Assembly (NCBI GenBank): GCA_015487255.1 | Contig: WFQA01000163.1 | Coordinates: forward strand, 1 to 12,400 | Source: Paracoccaceae bacterium | GTDB lineage: Bacteria; Pseudomonadota; Alphaproteobacteria; Rhodobacterales; Rhodobacteraceae | Direction: 5' to 3' | Length of the DNA stretch: 12,400 bases | Part shown: piece after piece, positions 6,904 to 12,400 of the stretch | Layout of the letters: every line of letters starts with the position of its first letter | Numbering within the stretch: position 1 is the stretch's first letter | The notes under the pieces: model-generated | What the model saw: the letters and a program-made list of their open reading frames with translations, nothing else | What the model was told of the DNA's origin: nothing | Databases searched by the model: none | Program-made: the position numbers and the translations under genes

Positions 6904-8859
6904 CTACACATTCGCTTTCATATCTGGTGGTGTGGCTTCGGTGGCCAGCATCTCCACCGCTTCATCTATGCCCAGCACCTTTGAGCCTTTTTCGCCCAGC
7001 CGGCGCATGGAAACGCTTTGTTCCTCGACCTCGCGCATGCCCACCGCCAAAATAACCGGCACTTTGCCCAATGAGTGCTCGCGGACCTTGTAGTTGATCT
7101 TTTCATTGCGCACATCGGCTTCGGCCCGCAGACCCTTGGCTCTCAAGCGCGCCACAACCTCTTGCACCCAACCGTCGGCATCAGACACAATCGCCGCCAC
7201 CACGATCTGGCGCGGGGCCAGCCAGAGCGGGAATTTTCCGCCGTAGTTTTCGATGAGAATCCCGAGGAAGCGCTCAAAGCTGCCCAGCGTGGCGCGGTGC
7301 AGCATAACCGGTGTGTGCTTCTGGCCATCCTCGCCGATATATTCGGCCTCCAGCCGCTCGGGCAGCACAAAATCGGCCTGCAACGTGCCAAGCTGCCATT
7401 CGCGGCCAATTGCGTCTGTCAGCTTGAAATCCAGCTTCGGGCCATAAAAAGCACCTTCGCCGGGGTCGGTCTCGTAGGGGTGGCCAAGGGCCTTGATCGC
7501 GCTTTCCAACGCGGCTTCGGCACGGTCCCAGACCGCATCGGACCCGGCGCGCACTTCGGGGCGGGTGGAGAATTTGATGCTGAAATCGGCAAAGCCGAGG
7601 TCTTGGTAAACCCGGGTCAGCAGCTTGATGAATTTTTCGGTCTCGCTGGCGATCTGGCTTTCGGTGCAGAAAATATGCGCGTCGTCTTGCGTGAAGCCGC
7701 GCACCCGCATCAGCCCGTGCATCGAGCCGGAGCTTTCATAGCGGTGGCAGGAGCCGAATTCCGCCAGCCGCAGCGGCAAATCCCGATAGCTTTTCAGCCC
7801 CTGATTATAGACCTGCACATGGCAGGGGCAGTTCATCGGCTTTAGCGCATTGGTGCGTTTTTCATTGGCGTGTTCGTCATCGATCTCGGTGGTGAACATG
7901 TTTTCGCGGTATTTTTCCCAATGCCCCGAGGCCTCCCAGAGCTTGCGGTCCACCACCATCGGGGTGTTGATCTCAAGGTAGCCGTCATCAATTTGCCGCC
8001 GACGCATGTAATCCTGCAGGGTGCGGTAAAGCTGCCAGCCATTGGGGTGCCAAAACACCATGCCGGGGGCCTCTTCCTGCAAGTGAAACAGGTCCATCTC
8101 CTTGCCAAGGCGGCGGTGGTCGCGCTTTTCGGCCTCTTCCAGCATGTGCAGATGTGCCTTCAGTTCCGCCTTGGTTCGAAAGCCAACACCGTAGATGCGT
8201 TGCAGCATTTTGTTGTTGCTGTCACCGCGCCAATAGGCACCGGCCACCGACATCAGCTTGAACGCATCGCCCGGCACCTGCCCGGTATGGGCAAGGTGCG
8301 GCCCCCGGCACAGGTCCTGCCACGCGCCATGCCAATACATGCGCAGGTCTTCATCGCCGGGGATGGCCTCGATCAGCTCGACCTTGTATGGCTCGTTATT
8401 ATCCCTGTAAAACTGGAGGGCGCGGGCACGGTCCCAGACCTCGGTGCGCACCGGCTCGCGCTTGTTGATGATCTCGCGCATTTTCTTTTCGATGGTTTTG
8501 AGGTCATCCTCGGTGAAAGGCTCCTCGCGGTCAAAATCATAATACCAGCCGTTTTTGATCACCGGGCCGATGGTGACCTGCACATCGGGCCACAGCTCCT
8601 GCACCGCGCGAGCCATGATATGGGCGGCATCATGGCGGAAAAGCTCCAGCGCCTGTGCTTCGTCCTTGCTGGTGTAAATGGCGAAATCCGCATCGGCCTT
8701 GATCGGGATTGAAAGGTCGGAAAACCTGCCGTCAATCGCGCAGGCAAGCGCGGCTTTGCCAAGGCTTTTGGAGATGTCGGCCGCGACCTCCGCACCGGTG
8801 ATACCGGCTGGGTAATTGCGCACAGCGCCATCGGGGAGGGTGAGGGAAATATCGGCCAT
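6904..8859 (-). CDS. thrS: Threonyl-tRNA synthetase
   Basis: Class II aminoacyl-tRNA synthetase that charges tRNA-Thr in the cytoplasm. The 651 residues match the full family length. Domains in order: N-terminal TGS domain (about 1-60); editing domain with HDAAH (His76/His80) and the paired Cys184/His188 in LCRGPH; catalytic core with the zinc ligands Cys344 (MNCPCH), His395 (DDAHIFC) and His521 (VMLHRATLGS), motif 2 in FGSCHRYESSG; C-terminal anticodon-binding domain (from about 545, WLAPRQIVVAAI). Editing and zinc residues correspond to the known E. coli set with a shift of about ten in the core. Start chosen at ATG 8859-8857, preceded by AAAGGAG (8873-8867 on the minus strand); the frame is open 28 codons further but without a family match. 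Confidence 0.98.
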   Translation of the reverse strand: MADISLTLPDGAVRNYPAGITGAEVAADISKSLGKAALACAIDGRFSDLSIPIKADADFAIYTSKDEAQALELFRHDAAHIMARAVQELWPDVQVTIGPVIKNGWYYDFDREEPFTEDDLKTIEKKMREIINKREPVRTEVWDRARALQFYRDNNEPYKVELIEAIPGDEDLRMYWHGAWQDLCRGPHLAHTGQVPGDAFKLMSVAGAYWRGDSNNKMLQRIYGVGFRTKAELKAHLHMLEEAEKRDHRRLGKEMDLFHLQEEAPGMVFWHPNGWQLYRTLQDYMRRRQIDDGYLEINTPMVVDRKLWEASGHWEKYRENMFTTEIDDEHANEKRTNALKPMNCPCHVQVYNQGLKSYRDLPLRLAEFGSCHRYESSGSMHGLMRVRGFTQDDAHIFCTESQIASETEKFIKLLTRVYQDLGFADFSIKFSTRPEVRAGSDAVWDRAEAALESAIKALGHPYETDPGEGAFYGPKLDFKLTDAIGREWQLGTLQADFVLPERLEAEYIGEDGQKHTPVMLHRATLGSFERFLGILIENYGGKFPLWLAPRQIVVAAIVSDADGWVQEVVARLRAKGLRAEADVRNEKINYKVREHSLGKVPVILAVGMREVEEQSVSMRRLGEKGSKVLGIDEAVEMLATEATPPDMKANV

Positions 8860-8914
8860 ATTGGCGCTCCTTTGAGGTTTGGCGCCTACGAAACGCCCGG
8901 TTACTGGAGGGGGC

Positions 8915-8943
8915 TTAGTGCGCGGTTTTGCCGGGATTGTCAA
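8915..8943 (-). promoter_or_regulatory. Tentative thrS promoter
   Basis: On the minus strand a perfect TTGACA lies at 8943-8938, followed after 17 bases by CACTAA (8920-8915), a poor -10. It sits about 80 bases upstream of the thrS start, inside the 198-base divergent gap shared with the hydrolase gene. No convincing promoter was seen for the + strand hydrolase. No T-box or tRNA-like leader was recognised. Confidence 0.35.
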
Positions 8944-9057
8944 TATTCAATTGGCAGGGGCGCATATGTAATGTCTGGTTCAAATGACCCGCAGAATGCT
9001 GTAAGACAAATAAAAACCGGCGCGGCCAGGGCCAGCCCGATGACAGGGAAAGCAATA

Positions 9058-9804
9058 ATGCCAGAGAACAAGCGATTTATGACCAAAACCGGGCGCGAAC
9101 TGGCTTATGAGCGGCTTGAGGGGGCAGGGCCGGGGCTGGTGTTTCTCGGCGGGTTCAAATCGGATATGCAGGGCAGCAAGGCGCTTTATTTGCAGGATTG
9201 GGCGGCGCAAACCGGGCGGGCGTTTTTGCGGTTTGATTATTCGGGCCACGGGCAGAGCAGCGGGGATTTCACCGATGGCTGTATCGGCGATTGGGCCGGG
9301 GATGCGATGGAGATTGTAGAGGCGCTTACCGGTGGCCCGCAGGTGATTGTCGGATCATCCATGGGGGGCTGGATTGCGCTTTTGCTGGCGCGGCAGATGC
9401 CGCAAAAAGTGCAGGGGCTGGTGGGGGTGGCGGCGGCACCTGATTTCACCGAGGATTCGATGTGGGATGGGTTTGATATGGATCAGCGGGCGGCACTGAT
9501 GCGAGACGGGCAGATCGGGCTGCCGTCGGAATACGAGGACAGCCCTTATATCATCACCCGGAAGTTGATCGAGGACGGGCGGCAGCAACTGGTGCTGCGC
9601 GCGCCGCTTGAGTTGCCGTTTCCGGTGCGGCTGATGCAGGGCACGGCGGATGCCAGCGTGGATATCTCGGTGCCGTTGCGGTTGCTGGAACATGCGCGGG
9701 GGGCGGATATCCGGCTGACTCTGGTAAAGGGGGCGGATCACCGGTTTTCCACCCCGGAATGCCTGGCGATGATTGTGGCGGCGGTTGAAGAGCTTGGCGG
9801 TTAA
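9058..9804 (+). CDS. ABHD10-like alpha/beta hydrolase (serine esterase/thioesterase)
   Basis: A 248-residue alpha/beta hydrolase. Start chosen at ATG 9058, with AGGGA at 9045-9049; ATG 9040 and an open frame back to 8872 are possible but lack family similarity. Seen: the oxyanion-side block GLVFLGGFKSDMQGSKAL, FLRFDYSGHGQSSGDF, the nucleophile elbow GSSMGG with Ser101, Asp198 in GTADASVD and His228 in KGADHRF as the likely triad. The run of FDYSGHG.S.G.F, VGSSMGGWIAL, PVRLMQGTAD and DHR closely recalls human mitochondrial ABHD10, which acts as a depalmitoylase and acyl-glucuronide esterase. By family this enzyme should cleave a small ester or thioester; its bacterial substrate is unknown. No signal peptide, so cytoplasmic. 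Divergent from thrS and convergent with a small membrane protein. Confidence 0.85.
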   Translation: MPENKRFMTKTGRELAYERLEGAGPGLVFLGGFKSDMQGSKALYLQDWAAQTGRAFLRFDYSGHGQSSGDFTDGCIGDWAGDAMEIVEALTGGPQVIVGSSMGGWIALLLARQMPQKVQGLVGVAAAPDFTEDSMWDGFDMDQRAALMRDGQIGLPSEYEDSPYIITRKLIEDGRQQLVLRAPLELPFPVRLMQGTADASVDISVPLRLLEHARGADIRLTLVKGADHRFSTPECLAMIVAAVEELGG

Positions 9805-9856
9805 GGTTGGTTGTTGCTGCGGCGCAATTCCAGAAATTTTCCGGCAACCAGAACCT

Positions 9857-10084
9857 TCATGCAAGGATCACCCCAACCGCCAGCATCGCCAGCCCGATGA
9901 AGGATACGCCAAGCGCGGCGCTGTTGAGCGCCACCAGGGTTTGCATGCGGGTTTTGGTATCCTGCCCCGCCTCGGCGTCTTTTTTGATTTTTAGCGCCAT
10001 GCGCACCGCAATGCCCAGCCCGACCAAGCCCAGCACGGCCAGAACCACACCGGCATAAACCAAATATGTATAGATATTTTCCAT
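9857..10084 (-). CDS. Small two-helix membrane protein, unknown function
   Basis: 75 residues, not recognised as a named family. Two hydrophobic helices (about residues 8-28 and 50-73) flank a charged loop (KIKKDAEAGQDTKTRMQ), so both ends probably face the periplasm and the loop the cytoplasm. The start at ATG 10084-10082 has only a weak ribosome site. Coding is supported by the clean hydrophobic-charged-hydrophobic layout and by the position: convergent with the hydrolase (52-base gap) and divergent from gapR (109-base gap). That gap holds a small hairpin (10115-10132) but no clear promoter. Confidence 0.7.
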   Translation of the reverse strand: MENIYTYLVYAGVVLAVLGLVGLGIAVRMALKIKKDAEAGQDTKTRMQTLVALNSAALGVSFIGLAMLAVGVILA

Positions 10085-10193
10085 GGGGGGTCTTTAGGCT
10101 AATTGCGCGCTATTGGCAAGCTGGGCCTTGCCCATTTGCTGATGCGGGGCTAGGGTCTCGGCTGCGAAATCCAGACAGGCAGGAGAATGGTAA

Positions 10194-10457
10194 ATGGATG
10201 AGAATGACGAGGTTCAGCAGAGCCAGTATCGGGTGACCAGCGGCGAGTTGCGCGCCTTTGTCGAGCGCTACGAGCGGCTTGAGGTTGAGAAGAAAGACGT
10301 TGCCGACCATCAAAAAGAGGTGATGGCCGAGGCGAAATCACGCGGCTATGACACCAAGATCCTGCGCAAGGTGATTGCGCTGCGCAAAAAAGACCCGCAG
10401 GAGATATCGGAAGAAGAAGCGGTGCTGGAGCTTTATAAGGATGCCTTGGGCATGTAA
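10194..10457 (+). CDS. gapR: GapR family (DUF2312) DNA-binding protein
   Basis: 87 residues, close to the about 89 of Caulobacter GapR, a nucleoid-associated protein that clamps overtwisted DNA ahead of forks and polymerases and helps topoisomerases. Seen: SGELRAFVERYERLEVEKKD forming the long first helix, then AEAKSRGYDTKILRKVIALR and KKDPQEISEEEAVLELYKDA. The ERLEVEKK...EAK..G.D.K.LRK...LRK.D pattern is the DUF2312 signature. AGGAG (10181-10185) lies eight bases before ATG. DUF2312 proteins are nearly confined to alphaproteobacteria, which supports the host assignment. Some alphaproteobacteria carry several paralogues, so equivalence to Caulobacter GapR is by family, not proven orthology. 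Confidence 0.92.
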   Translation: MDENDEVQQSQYRVTSGELRAFVERYERLEVEKKDVADHQKEVMAEAKSRGYDTKILRKVIALRKKDPQEISEEEAVLELYKDALGM

Positions 10458-10463
10458 GGCGAA

Positions 10464-10568
10464 ATGGTCGCATTGATCCGGGGCGGGGTTGCCTGCATCA
10501 TCCACAAAAAGGGGTGCGCATTGTTTGAACTGAAGATGGATGACTTTGCCGATGCGAACATTGCCTGA
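10464..10568 (+). CDS. Possible 34-residue small ORF between gapR and the dsrC-like gene
   Basis: An ATG frame opening six bases after the gapR stop, with AAGG (10456-10459) four bases upstream. It starts MVALIRGGVACIIHKKGCAL, contains two Cys, and ends in an acidic stretch. Its stop lies inside the dsrC-like gene, overlapping that start by 29 bases, so it could couple translation from gapR to the next gene. No family recognised. Chance is a serious alternative for a frame of this length at this GC content. Confidence 0.25.
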   Translation: MVALIRGGVACIIHKKGCALFELKMDDFADANIA

Positions 10569-10917
10569 CAAGATTTCCGCGCTTGAACTGCCAAGCGGGA
10601 CGGTGAATATTGACGAAGCGGGGTATATCACCACCCCGGATCTCTGGACGCGCGAATTTGCCGAATATGTGGCGGCGGGTGAGGGGATAGAGCTGACCCC
10701 GGACCATTGGGAGATTATCGATTTCGTACGCGAATCCTACGGCGAGCACCGGGTGGCGGTGGATGTGCGCCATGTGCTGAAGCGGCTGCAAAACAAGCTG
10801 GGGGTAAGCAAGCACGATGCCAAGATGCGGATGTTGGAGCTGTTTCCCTATGGTTATGTGAAGCAGGCGGTGAAGATGGCGGGCATGAAACAACCGCGCG
10901 CCTGGAGCACGGGATAA
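10540..10917 (+). CDS. DsrC/TusE-family protein lacking all cysteines
   Basis: 125 residues (121 if ATG 10552 is used; ribosome sites are weak at both). The fold signature is clear: VNIDEAGYITTPDLWTREFA, then GIELTPDHWEIIDFVRESY, VRHVLKRLQNKLG and the C-terminal ELFPYGYVKQAVKMAGMKQP. DsrC and TusE carry a sulfur-relay Cys near the C-terminus, in the arm that follows AGLPKP. Here the arm reads MKQPRAWSTG, with Trp122 at about the place of that Cys, and there is no Cys anywhere in the protein. It therefore cannot carry persulfide like TusE (tRNA thiolation) or a trisulfide like DsrC (sulfite reduction). By family precedent, Cys-free members (called RspA in the literature as I recall) have been proposed to be regulatory; that role is not shown here. 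It is downstream of gapR on the same strand. Confidence 0.85.
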   Translation: MTLPMRTLPDKISALELPSGTVNIDEAGYITTPDLWTREFAEYVAAGEGIELTPDHWEIIDFVRESYGEHRVAVDVRHVLKRLQNKLGVSKHDAKMRMLELFPYGYVKQAVKMAGMKQPRAWSTG

Positions 10918-10926
10918 ATCTCGGGA

Positions 10927-10972
10927 GCGGCGCGTCAAGGTTGCGCATGGGGCAAGGCCCGGCGCGCGCCGC
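10927..10972. terminator. Weak GC inverted repeat in the convergent gap
   Basis: GCGGCGCG (10927-10934) pairs with CGCGCCGC (10965-10972) around a 30-base loop; within the right part GGCGCGCGCC (10961-10970) is itself a palindrome. It lies between the dsrC-like stop and the convergent ligase stop. No T-run follows, so termination is only a guess. Nothing else was seen in this 104-base gap. Confidence 0.25.
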
Positions 10973-11021
10973 GCTGAAAATACAGCACTTGTGGTAAGAT
11001 TATTGATTTCGACCTTCGCGG

Positions 11022-12400
11022 TTAAATCTCTTTCGCTTTGGCCCGCAGCTCCACCTTTTGAATCTTCCCGGTCGAGGTTTTGGGCAGGGTTTGAAAGATC
11101 ACGGTTTTGGGCCGCTTGAAGCCGGCCAGATTTTGGCGGCAATGGCTGATGATTTCTTCTTCCGAGATATCCGCCCCCGGGTGCAGTTCCACAAAAGCAC
11201 AAGGGGTTTCGCCCCATTTCTCATCGGGACGGGCCACCACGGCCACGGCGGCCACCGCCTCAAGCGCGTGGATAACCCCCTCCACCTCGATGCTCGAAAT
11301 ATTTTCGCCGCCTGAAATGATGATATCCTTGGCGCGATCACGCAGCTGGATATAGCCATCGGGTTGCACCACCCCGAGGTCACCCGAGTGGAACCAGCCA
11401 TCCTTGAAAGCCTCATCGGTGGCATCCTGATTATCCAGATACCCCTTCATGGTAATATTGCCACGCATCATCACCTCGCCCATGGTTTCGCCATCCCATG
11501 GCACGGGCCGCATGGTTTCCGGGTCGAGCACCGTGGCGTCTTCCTGCACAACATAGGGCACGCCTTGGCGCGCCTTCAGATTGGCCTGTTTGCCTATGGG
11601 CAGATCATCCCATTCGGGCTTCCACGCGCAGGAAATGCAGGGGCCGTAGGTTTCCGTCAGCCCGTAAGCATGGGTGACGCTAAACCCCTCCTGCTGCATT
11701 TTGGCCAGCACCGTGGCCGGGGGCGGGGCGGCGGCGGTCATCACGTTGACCTTGTGGGCGAAGGGGCGTTTGGTGCCGGCCCCGGCATCGGTCACAAAGC
11801 TCAGCACAATCGGCGCACCGCAGAAATAGTTGGCCCCCTCATCGGCAATGGCATTATAAATGTTTTCCGCTGTCACCTTGCGGATGCAAATATTGGTGCC
11901 CGCCTTGGCCGCCACCGTCCAGGGAAAGCACCAGCCATTGCAGTGAAACATCGGCAGGGTCCAGAGGTAGACCGGCGCGGCCTCCATATCCCACTCCATC
12001 ACATTGCCCAGCGCGTTCAGGTAAGCGCCGCGATAATGGTAAACCACCCCCTTGGGCCGCCCGGTGGTGCCCGAGGTGTAGTTGATGCTGATGGTATCCC
12101 ACTCGTCATCCGGCGGCTGATAGGCGAAATCCGGGTCACCCGCAGCAAGGAAAGCCTCGTAATCCACCTGACTCAGGCGCGGGCCGGCGGGGGCGGACGG
12201 GTCGTCGATATCAATCAGAATGGGGGGCGTATCCAACTGCTTCAGCGCTTCTTTTACCGTGGCGGCAAATTCCCGGTCCACGAGCAGGGCGCGGGTTTTG
12301 GAATGCTCCAGAATATAGGCAATGGTGCCGGCATCGAGGCGGCAGTTTAATGTATTCAGCACCATCCCGGCCATTGGCACCCCAAAATGCGCCTCATAAA
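11022..12400 (-). CDS. AMP-dependent acyl-CoA synthetase, N-terminus beyond window edge
   Basis: ANL-superfamily ligase that adenylates a carboxylic acid and passes it to CoA. The frame is open to the right edge (Tyr-Glu-Ala-His-Phe-Gly before VPMAGMVLNTLN), so the first 80 or so residues of a roughly 540-residue enzyme are missing. Seen: the P-loop INYTSGTTGRPKGVVYHYRG, PMFHCNGWCFPW, AYGLTETYGP, WFHSGDLGVVQPDGYIQLRD, the hinge region DRAKDIIISGGENISSIEVE and the catalytic lysine in PKTSTGKIQKVEL near the C-terminus. The EAHFG.PMAG..LNT.N.RLDA.TIAYILEHS block is typical of the medium/short-chain acyl-CoA synthetase branch that includes DmdB-like methylthiopropionyl-CoA ligases. The actual acid substrate cannot be told from sequence; fatty, aryl or methylthio acids are all possible. 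Confidence 0.92.
   Translation of the reverse strand, partial: YEAHFGVPMAGMVLNTLNCRLDAGTIAYILEHSKTRALLVDREFAATVKEALKQLDTPPILIDIDDPSAPAGPRLSQVDYEAFLAAGDPDFAYQPPDDEWDTISINYTSGTTGRPKGVVYHYRGAYLNALGNVMEWDMEAAPVYLWTLPMFHCNGWCFPWTVAAKAGTNICIRKVTAENIYNAIADEGANYFCGAPIVLSFVTDAGAGTKRPFAHKVNVMTAAAPPPATVLAKMQQEGFSVTHAYGLTETYGPCISCAWKPEWDDLPIGKQANLKARQGVPYVVQEDATVLDPETMRPVPWDGETMGEVMMRGNITMKGYLDNQDATDEAFKDGWFHSGDLGVVQPDGYIQLRDRAKDIIISGGENISSIEVEGVIHALEAVAAVAVVARPDEKWGETPCAFVELHPGADISEEEIISHCRQNLAGFKRPKTVIFQTLPKTSTGKIQKVELRAKAKEI

Noticed and set aside
8937..8970. Plus-strand promoter TTGTCA ... TATGTA for the hydrolase
   Set aside because: The spacer would be 22 bases, too long for a standard sigma-70 type promoter.
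8872..9057. N-terminal extension of the ABHD10-like hydrolase back to 8872
   Set aside because: No similarity to the family, and ATG 9058 has a properly spaced AGGGA; the extension would cover the whole thrS/hydrolase divergent promoter region.
11364..12350. Open frame of 328 codons on the plus strand opposite the acyl-CoA synthetase
   Set aside because: His/Gly/Arg-rich shadow of a GC-rich gene; the minus frame carries all adenylate-forming motifs.

Overview
This window looks like a piece of chromosome from an alphaproteobacterium, most likely of the Rhodobacteraceae (Roseobacter-type). The clues are a ccoI-ccoS pair from a cbb3 oxidase assembly cluster, a GapR/DUF2312 protein, a fused iron-type ABC permease, high GC with strong GC3 preference, and densely packed genes with short spacers. 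The assignment rests on remembered family distribution, not on a search. No integrase, insertion sequence, CRISPR array, rRNA or tRNA was recognised, and no stretch over 200 bp lacks a gene.

Layout. Positions 1-1441 (+) hold the end of ccoI, a copper P1B-type ATPase, overlapping the small gene ccoS. Both serve copper loading and maturation of cbb3 cytochrome oxidase. Positions 1477-2943 (+) encode a type I, formylglycine-dependent sulfatase. A long perfect-armed hairpin (2943-2995) separates it from the convergent kynU (2995-4209, -), kynureninase of tryptophan catabolism. Divergent from kynU is a two-module ABC permease of the ferric-iron type (4270-5943, +), with no binding protein or ATPase beside it.

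Positions 6080-6808 (+) encode the oddest protein of the window. It is a membrane-anchored, almost pure Ala/Glu/Gln repeat protein built on 33- and 11-residue units, and a clear intrinsic terminator follows it. Convergent to it is thrS (6904-8859, -). Divergent from thrS is an ABHD10-like alpha/beta hydrolase (9058-9804, +). A small two-helix membrane protein (9857-10084, -) and gapR (10194-10457, +) form another divergent pair. gapR is followed by a possible 34-codon ORF and a DsrC/TusE-family protein with no cysteine (10540-10917, +). The window closes with the C-terminal five-sixths of an acyl-CoA synthetase (11022-12400, -).

Most of the content is ordinary core or near-core metabolism. 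I do not see a multi-gene system that is clearly new. The best leads are the Ala/Glu/Gln repeat protein and the cysteine-free DsrC-like protein next to gapR. Six-frame reading frames run open through the repeat gene and across kynU/permease in frames that are not genes.
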